From contig JASXTE010000015.1 of the NCBI GenBank assembly GCA_030280995.1, positions 16,692,001-16,756,000 on the forward strand: DNA of 64,000 nucleotides, given 5' to 3'. Below are positions 1-12,391 of this stretch, in pieces; position 1 is the first letter of the stretch; every line of letters starts with the position of its first letter. The position numbers and the translations under genes are program-made. Below the pieces are notes generated by a model. That model was not told the origin of the DNA, did not search any database, and saw only the letters and a list, made by a program, of their open reading frames with translations. Source of the DNA: Hemileia vastatrix. Its lineage: Eukaryota; Basidiomycota; Pucciniomycetes; Pucciniales; Zaghouaniaceae.

Positions 1-241
1 AATAAAATTAAGTACAAATTACCTTATTAAATAAAATTAAAATAAGGGTTATATTTATTTTATTATTTTATTAATTATATACTATTAAAATAAACATAAA
101 TTAGATTATATTCTATAAAAAATTGGGCGCATTTTTGTGTATTTAAATAATTATAAAATAATAATTAATTATAATATTATATTATACTTATAAGGCAAAA
201 TATTGACTTATAATAATATTAATTAATTATTAGAACCTTAT

Positions 242-1039
242 TGTCAAGGTACGCTTTTGGTCCAGAAGATTTTGGTACGAAGTTTCTACGAGGAATTTAA
301 GGATTTAAATGAACTCTCAAAAATTGGTACATATTTCTTAATCTAAGTGATTTGTTACTCAAATATATAAGGTAGGTTTTAATTATTGTTATAAGTTATT
401 GATTAGAATTACGCTCTTGTAACTACTAATGTGATAAAATATAAAAAAAAGTATTGTGTTGTAAATAGTAATAATAAAGTAAGGTGATAAAAGAATGGTT
501 TGAAAAGCACAAAATCAGAGGCCTTTTATAGGCAAAATATGAGGAAATAAAATGTAAGGAATTTACACCGTCTACTGTGAGTGTGAGAGAAAATAATGAC
601 AAGAAAAAGGAGTACATAAATGGCATAAGAAAGTAATAAATTAGTACGTCAACAAGGGCATCAAATTTATTAGCAACAAGGTTTGAATTCCTTGGACTGT
701 CACAATTATTACACAATAAATCATCAATTACATTACTTTCACGGGATTACAGATCTCTCACTGAGGTAATATAATTGTTCTAAAGTTTTTATATTATAAA
801 TTTATTATTAATTTTACTCCCTTTGACATATAATTTTGAGCACGGTGTTAGGGAGTAAAATTGTAAGGGACATTTTATTTATATTATTTATTTATACTAC
901 TTATTGTACTTAACTTTAGTTAATTGTAAGTACTACTTAAGTAAATAAATAAATAATTATTATTAGGAATAAAGGTGTGGCTTTAACTCAGTAAAATAAT
1001 TAATTATTTTACCGGGTAAGTCTAGTAGCCTGGCTGACA
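242..1039 (-). repeat. 3' LTR of element A
   Basis: 798-bp LTR at the downstream end of the minus-strand element. It ends (plus-strand view) in GCCTGGCTGACA, the complement of the family start TGTCAGCCAGGC. A purine-rich stretch (minus-strand AGAATCAGGAAG) immediately inside is the likely polypurine tract. Confidence 0.93.
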
Positions 1040-1074
1040 CTTCCTGATTCTAAAAAAAAATAATAATAAAAATG

Positions 1075-4000
1075 CTATGATTTTTTCTTTTTATACTTCT
1101 TTAGTAGAGTAGGAAGATTAGATATCTCCTTCCCAGGTATCCAAGAATCATATTCAGATGATTTATTCTTGAATCTCAATAAGTATTCTGTACCTTTTTC
1201 AGCAGTGACTATTCTGTCCTTTAGAATTTTTTCAATTTTTGCTGTTTCAGTGATTTCATTTGGGGTTTTCTTTGGTCTTCCCCTCCTTTTTGGAAATAAA
1301 TCACTATTGGATGTGTAAGGTTTCAAAAGAGATATTGGAAAAACAGGATGTTTTCTGTCATATGGGGAATACAGAATAACCTCAACTGCATTATCTCCAA
1401 TCATTCTTCTGACAACAAATTGACCAACAAATGGATCTTTCAATTTGTTATTACCTTGTAAGTTGAAGTGGACTGTAGAAATCAACACTTCATCACCCTT
1501 TTTAAAAGTGTATTCTTTATGGGATTTGTCCCATCTTTTCTTCTCATATTCAAATGATTTTTCAATACATTTTTGAGCATGATTTCTACATAGTTGTTGC
1601 ATTTGAAGAAAAGATTTTACGCCAGGATGTATATCCAATTTAGGTATTTTGTTATTGAGAATTTGGGCAGGAGTATTGGGAACATATCCAAGCCAGAGCT
1701 CAAAAGGCTTTCTTTGAGTAACAGAATGAGCAGTGCTATTATAAACAAATTCTAACCCAGGAAGTAAGGTAACCCAATCATGAGTGAATCTGTCATTATC
1801 TTTATACTCAAGGCCAAAGGCACAATATCTTCTTATCATGTCCTCTAAAGTCTGAATCATTCTTTCAGCTAAACCATCAGTCTGAGGGTGATGGGAAGTA
1901 GAAAGTTTCAGATCACAACCACAAACATCCATCAGAGACATCCAAAATTCAGAAGTAAATTTAGGGTCTCTGTCAGAGATTATGGCTTTAGGGAAACCAG
2001 CAGTATTAAACATATGAGACCACCATAAGAAAGCTAATTCTTTAGTGGAAACATCCTTGTGGGTAGGGATAAATTTACACATTTTTGTGAATCTGTCCAC
2101 AATAACCCAACAAGAGTTATAACTGTCTTTACCAGAAATAGGTAATCCTGTTACAAAATCCATGTTTATTATTTGCCATGGAGCATCAGGAGGTTCAATA
2201 TGTTGCATTAATCCCGCTCTTTTACCAGTTAATCTTTTTGATTTTTGGAAAGAATCACAAGATTCAACATATAATTTTGTGTCTTCAGACATATTAGCCC
2301 ACCAAGCAGTGTTCTTAATTCTGATCATTGTTTTGTCAAGATCAAAATGTCCAGCTAATATGTCATCATGACAAATTTTCAAGATGATTTCTTTCATAGA
2401 AGGAGGAATAAAAATAACATTACTTAACTTTCTTCTATAATATAGATATCCTTCATCAATTGAAGATTTACCTTTTTCCAAAGCTTTTTGGTACTTTGGT
2501 GGAAGGGTTTTAATTAATTCTTGTATTGAAGCATTCTTTGGATCATTTAATATGGTGCATAACTTTTTCAAGTCAGTGTCCTTATCATATGATTCCAGAA
2601 TAAGCTGTAATAGCTCTTCCTCCATATCAACCACATATATCCCATGTATATGAATAATTTCGACCTCAGGATCATACGCAGGATTAGAGTCATTATTTGG
2701 CAAAGGTAACCTAGATAACATATCCAAATTTGAGTGAACAATACCAGCCCTATGAATAATTGTCATTCTCCCTCTGTACTCTTGAACAGCCAGCTGCCAT
2801 CTGAACATATGTCTGTTAGGTGTTTTCAAGTTTAAAAGGGATTTAACTGCACTGCAGTCAGTGACAAGTTCAAATTTCTGGTCATCTAGGTAATAATGAA
2901 GCTTCTCCAGAGCCCATACTACAGCTAAACACTCTAATTGAGTAGCACCATATTTCAATTCACTATTTCTCAAGGTTCTTGAAATATAACAAATTACTAC
3001 TTCTGAAACTTTATCATTTATCACTTGTTTTTGATGGAGGGCAGCACCAAGACCAATGAAACTGGCATCAGTGTACAAAACAAATGGTTGATTAAAGTCA
3101 GGTAAAGCAAGAATTGGTGCTGACATCAAACAGTGTTTCATAGTGTCAAAGGCTCTTTGTCTTTCACTATTCCAGACAAAAGCAACATCCTTTCTAGTTA
3201 ATTGGGTAAGGGGTAAAGCTATGACTTGGTAATTTTTAATATACTGTCTATAGTATCCACACATTCCCAAAAAACTTTGGAGCTCTCTCACTGTTGTAGG
3301 AGCCTTCACCTGTTGTATGGCTGCCACTTTGTTCCGGTCAACACATATCTGTAAGCCTGAAACAACATGAACAAGAACTTTTAAAGAATTGAAACCAAAT
3401 TTACATTTCTTCAAAGCAAGTGTCATATTTATTTCATCCATTTTCTGGAATACTTTACACAGGTGTTTAAGATGGTCCTCAAATGTTTTTGAGAATATAA
3501 TGATATCATCAATATAAACCATCAGCCATCCTTCAATTATCTCTTGATGGAATGTGTTATCCATTACTTTTTGGAAAACTGAAGGGGCATTTTTAGGGCC
3601 AAATGGCATCCTAATATACTTATAAATACCCATATGAGTGGCAATCATCAGAAAGTTCTGAGAATTTTTCTCAACAGGTACCTGGTGATATCCTTTATTA
3701 CCATCCAAACAGCTGATATATTTAGCACCCTGTAAAGTAGCATGTATAGAGCTAATTCTAGGTAAAGGGTAGATATCATCAACAGTATAAGTATTTAGTG
3801 CTCTATAATCACCACATAACCTGGCTTTATCTTTCTCATAAGAAATTAGGACAGGTGAGATAACACAATATTTAGGTGTTTCAACTACCTTTTCAATAAT
3901 ATTCATTTTTAAAAGGGTAGAGATATTGTCTTCAATATCTTTTCTCTTTGTGGGAGAAGCAGGATAAGGCTTCTTCTTTAAACTAGGTGGTATATCAGTT

Positions 4001-7000
4001 AATGGGAAAGACAATGAAAGTTTCATTTCCTCTTTAACTAATCCCAGTTCATGTGACCCATGAGCAAAGGCCATAGGAAAAGACTTTATCAAGTTAATGA
4101 TGGAATCTTTATCCTCACCAGAAAGTTGTTCTCTAAAAGAAGCATTGTCAATTTCAGACATAAGGGCATGCATTTCCTTTGTAGATCTTCCTTTATATTG
4201 AACCACAGAATTACATGTGTTCAATTCTGGTTTTAATAATTTTTTAGGGGAGGAAATCTTAAATTTTCTCTTCCCATTTATCCCCATTGTGAAACATTGG
4301 TTTGAAGGATCCAATTTTATGCCATACTTGGTTAAAATATCATTCCCTACAATAAACCAATTGCTCAAGTTATCATTTTTCATGACAGAAAAATTACAAA
4401 TAGCTCTTACAAAACCATGGTTATATTTAAAAAACACTGTGGCCTTGTATTTACCAATGGGGGACAAAACAGAGCCATACCCTCTCCAATTTTCAGAAAT
4501 GATAGGCATCAGTTTAGCTTTATAGTCTTGATCTACTGAAGCAAGTGCTCTTTCAGATACTACACTTCCTCCAGCTCCAGAATCCAGAACAACTTCAATG
4601 CTGGTTCCATTGATCAAGACTGGTGCCTTAAGAGGGGCAATAATAATTGAGCTATCCTCAATGTTCTTTATGATCTCAGCATCTTCAACTGTAGATAAAT
4701 CATTATTATCAATGTCAATAGTATTTAAATAATGGATATCCTCTTCCAGCATCAAGATTTCTTGTTGAGATTCATATGAAATATTGCTGGCACAATCACT
4801 TGATGTATCATCCAGTACCACTGTGTCATCAGCATGCTCCTCTGTTTGTTCTACAAGATTTATCTTCTTGTCACAAACATGGCCTTTCTGCCAAATCTTG
4901 TTGCACTTGAAGCAAGTGTTTGTTGCATACTTCTTTGGTGCAACAGGGGCAGAAGATTTACCAACCTTTTCCAGTGGTTTCTGTTGGTAAGTGGAGGGTT
5001 TCTCCAAAGGGGTCCTAGGAATGAATCTTCTGGCATCATACTTATTGTTTAGAAGTATCTCATTGCAAGTATTAATGAAAGAAGAGGGTTCTTTGGAGAA
5101 CTCAGTCCTAGCCACTATCAAGTCTCTCAGAGACATTGGTAATTTATAGAGGATCCTGTCCTTCCATAAATCAAACTCCATATTTGGGTCCATTGCCCTT
5201 AAGATTTTTACAAGTTTCATCAAAAACTCAATAGGTTTATCAGTAGAAGAGCTATATCTAGTTTCCTCATACTGCCATTGTTGAGCCATTCTGAACTTGG
5301 AGCCACCAAATTGTGCTTTAATTAATTTCTTCCAATCCTCCCATGAGTAGTCATTCCCATCCAGGAGAACAGATTCATACCACATCAGGGCAACATTAGT
5401 GAACAAAGAAATTAACTTGGACACAATTTCCTCATCTGGGAGTTTGTAAGAATTTTTTAAGTTATCAATTCTGCAAATAAATTGTTGCCAATCAGAGGAA
5501 GAATCACCATCAAATGTAGGGTACTGGTCAAGTTTTGGCCAATTCTTTTGATTTGAAGGAGTCTCCTTAGTACTAGCTTATTTCTGAGTAAGAAGCAGCT
5601 GTAATTTCTCTAATTGGGCTGAAATCTCATTGTTTAATCCTTCTGTTGCAGATCCTGGTGCATCATCAGTCTTTGATGGAAATTCAGTGTTATCAACAGG
5701 TATTTCTGGAGCTATTTTTACTTTAGATGAACTAGCCACAGGTACTATTTGAGCATCCTGCACTATATGTTCCTTCACAGAAATGTCAGAATATTTTTGG
5801 TCATTTAACAATGAGTTCAATTTTTCTTCAATGGTTGTAAGTCTTGTTTTCATTCTTGGAAGACTAGATAAACTCTCATTGATAGTTGCAAAAGATAACT
5901 GATTTTTGTTTTGAAAAGATGACAAATGGTCATTCAATCTTTTCAGATTTATCTTATATATCTCCACCTCCTGGCAACAGGCAGATACAGTATCTTTTAG
6001 TTTAGACAAATCATTTTTTATATTTTTCCATAAAGCAACTTTCTTTTCATGGGTTGCTTTGTAATGAGACAATTCATCAGAGACTCTCTGTGATTCACTT
6101 CTTAATGCTTGATAATCCTGATAAGTTAACAAACTACTATATCTCTGAGTCAATTGCATATTGTTCATTATATGATTTTGCTTGGCAATAATATCTCTCA
6201 AGTACTCATCATTAATTCTTGCTACATCTGGAGTGTTTCTCAATAAGGAAACTGAGTAACTTTCCAGACTCTCATAGAGCTCAGGGTCAAGAGTTTCATC
6301 AATTACAGCCATGTCAGGGTTTATAATTGAGGTAGCAATTAAAAGTAATGGATTGGATACATGAGATATCTGTCTACTGCTCCCAGCCTCTACTGGCCTC
6401 AAGGTGTCTTCTTCCCTCTCAGATTTACCTGAAAGAACAGAATCAGCCACAAGAAAAGTCACTTGAGAATCAATAGAGGGACGTACCAGGGTTTGCTGGG
6501 TATCACCATATTGGGCTTCCTTCTTCTTTTGCCTCCTTGATAAGGGTGGGGAGGAGTGGGGTTGACCTGGTTGGGCCTTGATGGACCTGCCTGAGGTAAC
6601 TGATGCTGGTTTTGAGCCAGGTAGTCCCACTGAGTGTTTAGCCAGTCCCACTGCCACTTGGACACTTCCACCTTCTCTTGGGACTGGGGAGCCAATTGTT
6701 GTTGATCCCTGGGAGGAAGAGGTTTCTTCTTCTCTTGGAGAAAAGTATCTGTTCTTCTCACCTTTTCTTCCAAGGCATCTACCCTTACCTTTAGTCTCAA
6801 GCTTTCTGTCCTTAACTCCTTTATGTGAGTAGACAGATTCTTTACCTTCTGAGACAATGTCATCTTTTTTATCCTGAAGCCTTTTGGAAGCTCTTCTGGT
6901 GGGTTTATCATAGGCTTCTGATCCTGAGTTGTGTCCACTAGGATTTCTACTTCTTCCATCTCTACATCCTGTTTGGGGCAAGGATTTATTAGTTTGAGAA

Positions 7001-7098
7001 ATTCTTCTTGTTAAAGGAGAACTTACTGAAGTAGGCTCATCATAATCAATTAAGTCTAGTTCTTCTTCACGTGCAGCAGAACCACTTTGGTCAGTCAT
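1075..7098 (-). pseudogene. Gag-Pol of element A, one nonsense codon
   Basis: Near-copy of the intact 2007-residue polyprotein of element B. It runs from ATG at 7098 to the stop at 1075, with one TAA (plus positions 5578-5580) where B has CAA in the context CAGAAA-CAA-GCTAGT, a C-to-T change. Upstream of that stop are the N-terminus and coiled-coil region; downstream are the capsid-like domain, a CX2CX7HXC zinc knuckle, an aspartic protease (DSGAGGSVVS), reverse transcriptase (YIDD), RNase H (LYTDASFIGLGAAL), integrase (HHCC then DDE) and a chromodomain-like tail. Small changes in conserved positions, such as CDSFQKSK for CDSCQKSK, lose an integrase zinc-finger cysteine. Its first about 200 codons overlap the spliced small ORF listed separately. 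Confidence 0.93.
6487..7098 (-). CDS. Spliced overlapping small protein of element A
   Basis: Predicted from two segments: exon 1 7098-7027 (24 codons, shared with Gag-Pol) and exon 2 6968-6487 in the +1 frame. The intron 6969-7026 is 58 nt, starts GTAAGT, has CTAAT as a possible branch site and ends CCAAACAG. A second 58-nt intron (6429-6486, GTACGT..CTTTCAG) begins inside the last Trp codon; its removal gives TGG-TAA. The product is about 185 residues: acidic start, DVEMEEVEIL at the junction, a heptad-rich coiled coil (LSQKVKNLSTHIKELRTES), KWQWDWLNTQWDYL, then PHPYQGGKRRRKP and a terminal PW. Without splicing of intron 2 the frame runs on about a dozen residues. Function unknown; coiled coil plus basic tail suggests self-association and nucleic-acid binding (inference). 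Confidence 0.65.
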
Positions 7099-8156
7099 TT
7101 TAAGATTTTACTGAAATGAAGAAAAGAGACAATAAGATTAATTAGTTTTTATTTTTGATTTTTTATAAAATAAAATAAAATAAAATAAATAAATAAAATC
7201 TTTTTTCAGGATAAAAATCAACTTAAATAAAATTAATTTATTAATAAAAAAAATTTAAAACCAGGATTATAATATAATCAACTGTAGAAATAAATTAGAA
7301 TTTTTATTAATAATTTTTAATTAATTATTTTCAGGATTTAAATCAACTAATTTATTACCAGGACTTATTGTCAACTGAAGTAATCAAATATGAAACTTTA
7401 TTAATTTAACAAAATTTTATTAAACTGATAACTTAACTACCAGGACTTAATGTCAACTGAAGTAATTAAATATAAATTTTTATTTTAAAATTTTATTAAG
7501 CTTGATCACTTAATTACCAGGACTTAATGTCAACTGAAATAATTAAATGTGAGTTTTATTAATTAAAATATTTATTGAATTACCAGGACTCAAAGTCAAC
7601 TGAAGTAATTAAATATTAATTATATATTAATTAAAAATATTATTGTCAGGACAATTTGTCAACTGGAACAATTAAATTAATCAGGACAAATTTCAACTGA
7701 AAAATTATAATAAATAATATTAAAATATAATTATTTTATTACCTCTGGGACTAAGAACACTTATTGCTCTATTATGGTCTACCATGAAAAATAAAAAAAA
7801 TATAAAAGTAAAAATAAAGTCCAATTACCAGACACCTCCCCCTGAAAAATGAGCAAATTAATGCCACTTTTAGAGTGCTGAGTAAAAGGAAATATGTAGC
7901 AAATGAAAAGTGAAGAGTAACCCAAAAATAGTAATAACAATAATTACCACGATATATACGACGTTTAGTCAGTATATGAACTTAATTTTTGGAGTGTGGT
8001 TCGATTCCCGTTTGCAGCAAAAATTTTTGTCACGTGACGTATGACGTTTGTCGTTTTCTCGCTTTCTTGTCCTTTACAGGTACTTCGCACACCGATGGTC
8101 CCCTCGATTACGCCTCAAATATTGTTGCACCGTTGATAATTCGGAAAGCCCTCAAT
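7099..8156 (-). other. 5' leader of element A
   Basis: Non-coding leader between the 5' LTR and Gag. Next to the LTR it reads (minus strand) ATTGAGGGCTTTCC, matching the block at the same place in B, E and F, the position of a primer-binding site. Further in are a short stretch relatively rich in CpG with the palindrome TCACGTGA, a tRNA T-arm-like block (7996-8020), a conserved GGGACTAAGAAC..TATTGCTCTATTATGG block (7745-7785) and an array of short hairpin repeats (about 7200-7710). Confidence 0.7.
7200..7710 (-). repeat. Leader hairpin array of element A
   Basis: About eight repeats of CAGTTGAC..GTCCTG(G) (minus-strand sense) separated by AT-rich spacers. Each can fold: outer CAG/CTG and inner GAC/GTC. 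Stems vary in a paired way: GACT/AGTC in one unit, GATTA/TAATC in another, GACA/TGTC in others. This matches the array in element B and suggests an RNA structure rather than simple repeat expansion. Confidence 0.6.
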
Positions 8157-8954
8157 TGTCAAGGTAAGCTTTTGGTCTAGAAGATTTTGGTACGAAGTTT
8201 CTACGAGGATTTTAAGGATTTAAATGAACTCTCAAAAATTGGTACGTATTTCTTAATCTAAGTGATTTGTTACTCAAATATAAGAGGTAGGGTTTAAATA
8301 TTGTTATAAGTTATTGATTAGAATTACGCTCTTGTAACTACTAATGTGATAAAATATAAAAATAAGTATTGTGTTGTAAATAGTAATAATAAAGTAAGGT
8401 GATAAAAGAATGGTTTGAAAAGCACAAAATCAGAGGCCTTTTATAGGCAAAATATGAGGAAATAAAATGTAAGGAATTTACACCGTCTACTGTGAGTGTG
8501 AGAGAAAAGAATGACAAGAAAAAGGAGTACATAAATGACATAAGAAAGTAATAAATTAGTACGTCAACAAGGGCATCAAATTTATTAGCAACAAGGTTTG
8601 AATTCCTTGGACTGTCACAATTATTACACAATAAATAATCAATTACATTACTTTCACGGGATTACAGATCTCTCACTGAGGTAATATAATTGTTTTAAAG
8701 CTTTTATATTATAAATTTATTATTAATTTTACTCCCTTTGACATATACTTTTGAGCACGGTGTTAGGGAGTAAAATTGTAAGGGACATTTTATTTATATT
8801 ATTTATTTATACTACTTATTGTACTTAACTTTAGTTAATTGTAAGTACTACTTAAGTAAATAAATAAATAATTATTATTAGGAAGAAATGTGTGGCTTTA
8901 ACTCAGTAAAATAATTAATTATTTTACCGGGTAAGTCTAGTAGCCTGGCTGACA
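8157..8954 (-). repeat. 5' LTR of element A
   Basis: 798-bp LTR with the promoter end of the element. It contains TATAAAAGGCC (minus strand, plus coordinates about 8435-8445), the likely core promoter, as in all LTRs of this family. CTTAT follows at 8955-8959. Confidence 0.93.
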
Positions 8955-9734
8955 CTTATAATAATTTATACATTATTATCCCTGATTTTTGGGTGCTTCT
9001 GTGGCTCAAAATTATTTAATTAAATTTATTAAAACATTTAAACTAATTACATTCTCATATTTTAATCTAAAATAATTACTTATATTAATTGTATGAATTA
9101 AAATGGTAATATATTACATTCCACTTTAAAATAGTACTGCATAATACTTATTTTAAATTACATTAGTTATTTTTTATATGTCTTGTACTTATTTATGTGT
9201 AATATCCAGGGGGAATTAATACTGGTGAAATATTGACTACTGCATTTTAACAAATTAGTACATTTTTGATTTCTCACCCCTTACATTTACTCATAAATTA
9301 TTGTATTTACTTTTGTGGCGCTTCAGAGGGCCCCTTGGCTATATAAGGGCCTTGGGAACCCCCTTCAGCTGCATCACTTACTACTCAAACATATTTTTAA
9401 TTACATTATAAAATTTATTTTATTTACACGTATTTAAACTGCGCTTCCGCCTATTTAAGTAATAAAATAAAATATTAAAGGTTGTGATAAGAATATTTCA
9501 GTATTAATAGTTGATAATTGAACAGAGAGAATAAAACAGTACTTACTTTATTAACCACATTGATCCCCATCCATTTTTATTAAAAGTCTTTAAATTTTTA
9601 TTATTAAAATTATATATTTCTTTATTTCATTTCCTTTTTATTTTCCCTTTTACCTTTTTTCCAATTACCTTTTCTACCTTCTTCTAGACGACCGGCCGAC
9701 AGATGTGCTCTTTTTATTAATTTAATTTTTTTTT

Positions 9735-9779
9735 GCCTGGATCTGGTATTATTAATGGTGGCAGAATCTTATCCACTAG

Positions 9780-9782
<3 letters not shown>
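9735..9782 (+). mobile_element. Decayed fragment related to MITE 1
   Basis: The stretch GCCTGGATC..ATTATTAAT..GG.AGAATCTTATCCACTAGC lines up with the interior of the MITE at 52521-52980 (GCCCGGATCC..ATTATTAATTGCGG.AGATTCTTATCCATTAGC). No terminal repeats survive here. It is followed by a (CA)n microsatellite (about 9780-9814) and an A-tract. Confidence 0.5.
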
Positions 9783-9819
<37 letters not shown>

Positions 9820-9827
9820 AAAAAAAA
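9780..9827 (+). repeat. CA microsatellite and A-tract
   Basis: A run of about 17 CA units followed by about 13 As. Further A-tracts of 20-30 nt lie near 9950-9978 and 10059-10085. The rest of 9828-10166 is AT-rich and shows no credible gene. Confidence 0.85.
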
Positions 9828-9946
9828 GTCACTTTTTCCGAATTGGTACGTAAAGCTTTTTTATTAAACTAGACGTAAAAAGTCAAAACTAAAAAGTAAA
9901 CTAGGATTCACTTTTTTATGTTTGATTGAATTCAAAGATTTGAAAC

Positions 9947-9980
<34 letters not shown>

Positions 9981-10166
9981 AAAAATTAAAATACAAGAGG
10001 AGATATTACATACATCATCGGTGTTGCACGTATGATCATAATAAAGGTAAGAAGAAGAAAAGGAAAAAAAAAAAAAAAAAAAAAAGGGCAGTGATCCGAC
10101 GACACCCTGGATTTGCTCCAGTGACAACCTAGCTTTCTAAAAATAGTCATTACCTACATATCGTTT

Positions 10167-10672
10167 AATCATTACGTACCAAGTAAGATATCCCTGATGG
10201 GGATATCCAGCGCGAGTTGGGGATATTTTAGGGAGGGACCATATTAAGGTAAGAATAATAAATGTAAGAGAAAAAAAAAAAAAGTAAGTGCGAGAAAAGT
10301 AAGTGTAAGCAAAATCATTTACAGCCATGAGAATTTTTTTTTTTTTTTTCCTAAAAAAAAAAAAATTAAATAAAAAATAAATAAAAAAATTGTAAAAAAA
10401 CTGAAATAAATAAATCAAAAATGAAATAAAACATCAATTTTTTTTGGAGAAAAAAAAAAAAATTTTTTCCCATGGTTGCAAGATATTTGTCTTACACTTC
10501 TTTTTCTCACATAACATATTTTTTTTTGGCACATATTTTCCTTACACATATTTTTCTCTCGCATATATTTTTCTTACACAAATATTTTTCTATTCTTATG
10601 TCCCTCCCTACAATATCCCCTATTCGCGCTGGATATCCCCATCAGGGATATCTTACTTGGTGCGTAGTGAAT
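10167..10672. mobile_element. Non-autonomous element with long inverted ends
   Basis: The two ends are inverted copies. Left (10167-10242) contains ACCAAGTAAGATATCCCTGA, GGGGATATCCAGCGCGA and AGGGAGGGAC; right (10598-10672) contains the complements GTCCCTCCCT, CGCGCTGGATATCCCC and TCAGGGATATCTTACTTGGT. Inside are A/T tracts and short repeats of TTACAC and TATTTTTC. There is no transposase. The exact ends and target duplication are unclear. Confidence 0.75.
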
Positions 10673-11048
10673 GATGTATTTAATTACTTCAACAAAAGCC
10701 TAGCTTATGGAATCATTTTACTTACGACTACTAGCAATCTAACACTAAGATCTACAATAAAAAAGAATGGTACTCTAACCCTAAATTTGAAGAGGAATAA
10801 CATTCTTGAGAGAATGATACTGCTAACTGGTGCGATGGGAAAATGCTGCTAACTTGCTTGAGGGAACAGGTTGTCGCTCCATCAATTAATAAATACATAG
10901 CGGGTTGTATAATATGCAAGCAATAACTATTTTTAAAAACACGAGGTTGTCGCTGGAGTCATTCCAGGTTGCCACCTGATCATTGGCCAAAAAAAAAAAA
11001 AAAAAACCCCCAAGACGACTATTAAGCATTTTATAACTGGTAAAAATT

Positions 11049-11088
<40 letters not shown>

Positions 11089-11580
11089 CAGGAGGGACGG
11101 AGGGAGGGAGAGATGGGGGTGGTTGTTGGTTGGGCGACACCTATTCTTGGAAATGGGTTTTGATGATTGACAAGTTGGTTCGAATGACAGACACAGCATG
11201 ATGTTATTCCCCTAGCAAAAGAAAGAGATGATGAGACGTTTTGAGGGTGACTATCACATTGGAGAATGATCGAGAACGGATAGAAAGGATTGCCTCGGTG
11301 TGATGGGATATGCGCTATGCAAAGTTGGCGATGATGATGGTTAAAGTTAATTATGCAACGTTGGCTCGGCGCGTCTCTGGACTGGGAAATGCAGCTAAGG
11401 GTTAAGTGACAAGGATTTTAAGTCTCCGTTGCAGTCTGGGGGCGACAGGGCGGCGGCTGTCACACCTGTCACGAACAAGTCAGCTCCTTTTCAGTGGATT
11501 GCCTGTCATTGTTGTCAACTTTATTATTGTCCCTTTTTGTTATCCGCTTTCAATCTCCCCCTTTTTATTTAATTTTCTAA
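10673..11580. other. Intergenic, homopolymer-rich, no gene seen
   Basis: AT-rich sequence with A-tracts (10989-11006, 11053-11086) and a GGAGGGACGGAGGGAGGG purine stretch. The short open frames here are low-complexity translations of these tracts. From about 11150 the composition becomes more balanced toward the downstream gene and may hold its distal promoter. Confidence 0.6.
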
Positions 11581-11584
11581 TTTA

Positions 11585-11716
11585 TAGTTTTGAATTTTTG
11601 ATTGGTTATATCTTTATATTTTTGAATTGTTGACTGGTTATATCTTTAAATTTTTGAATTGTTGATTGGTTAGATCTTTATATTTTATATTTTGGATTGG
11701 TTAGATCTTTAAATTT
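11585..11716 (+). promoter_or_regulatory. Tandem promoter repeats with CCAAT boxes
   Basis: Four imperfect repeats of about 30-36 bp, consensus TTTGAATTGTTGATTGGTTA then GATCTTTA. Three carry ATTGGTT (CCAAT on the other strand) at about 11601, 11664 and 11695; one is mutated to ACTGGTT. They end about 100 bp before the predicted start of the oxysterol-binding protein gene. A role as CCAAT-binding (HAP-type) sites is inferred from position and motif. CTTCTTTGCAG at 11752-11762 could be the acceptor of a 5'-UTR intron. Confidence 0.45.
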
Positions 11717-11822
11717 TGTCGAGCCTTCAACAACCTCTCACACGTTTTGTCTTCTTTGCAGCCATCACATGCCATCCTCATCATCCTCAAAACCGTCGAG
11801 CGTTGTCCGCTCATCTACGGCG

Positions 11823-12352
11823 ATGTCTGATGCCGCCACCTCCACTGCCAACATTGAACCCAACATGGAGGGCGATGGAAAGGAAGAGTCTGATGAAAGT
11901 AAACTCAAGCAACTCCTCGGATTACTCAAAAAAGCCATTGGCGTCAAAGATCTGGGCGCAATGCGGCTTTCGCTCCCTGCTAATCTCATGACCCCAGTCG
12001 GAAACCTTGAATATTGGTCTGGTCCTTCTTTCGCTTGGGCTCTTTTCTCGTCTATTTATACCGTCATTTCTTATTTCCGAGCAGGTGCTATCTTGACCGT
12101 CCTGATGTGTTTGCTTCTATCGATGGTCCCGAGGATCCCCTTGATCGCATGCTCAATGTTCTTCGTTGGACTTGTTGGTTTTCTTTGCTTTGGCTCCTAA
12201 GAGTATATTATATAGAATGCTCAATCTTTTCTTTGTTCTCCATAGTCACCAAGGATTGCAAGTTTGTCCATGGGCCCGTGTGCAAGCCGTATAACAGTGT
12301 GTAAGTCGGTTTCGTGGCTTGCTTCATTTTATTCATCATTCTCTCTCTCTCT

Positions 12353-12391
<39 letters not shown>

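Larger units (their letters stand above)
242..8954 (-). mobile_element. Ty3/Gypsy element A, full length
   Basis: A complete LTR retrotransposon of 8713 bp. Both LTRs are 798 bp (242-1039 and 8157-8954), begin and end TGTCAG../..TTGACA in element orientation, and are flanked by the 5-bp target duplication CTTAT (237-241 and 8955-8959). The two LTRs differ at roughly 18 positions by eye, about 2 percent, so it is older than element B of the same family. The single coding frame carries one internal stop, so this copy probably cannot make a full polyprotein but might be mobilised by B. Confidence 0.95.
1..9701 (+). mobile_element. Old LTR split by element A
   Basis: Positions 1-241 and 8960-9701 form one plus-oriented LTR of the long AT-rich type also seen at 46364-47663. 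Both copies carry a TTGGGCGC-like block, a GGCGCTTCAGAGGGCCC box followed by a TATATAA box (here near 9318-9350), and an end of the form TTCTAGAC..CC..CCRACA (here finishing at 9701). Element A (242-8954) interrupts it and duplicated CTTAT. The left LTR end lies outside the window, so I cannot tell whether this is a solo LTR or part of a longer element. Confidence 0.75.

Noticed and set aside
426..716. 96-codon frame in the A LTRs (also 8341-8631)
   Set aside because: Present twice only because LTRs are duplicated; absent from related LTRs of B; overlaps the TATA region.
10444..10852. Two overlapping plus-strand frames near 10.5 kb
   Set aside because: They translate the T-rich interior and right inverted end of the element at 10167-10672; Phe/Tyr/His-rich low complexity.
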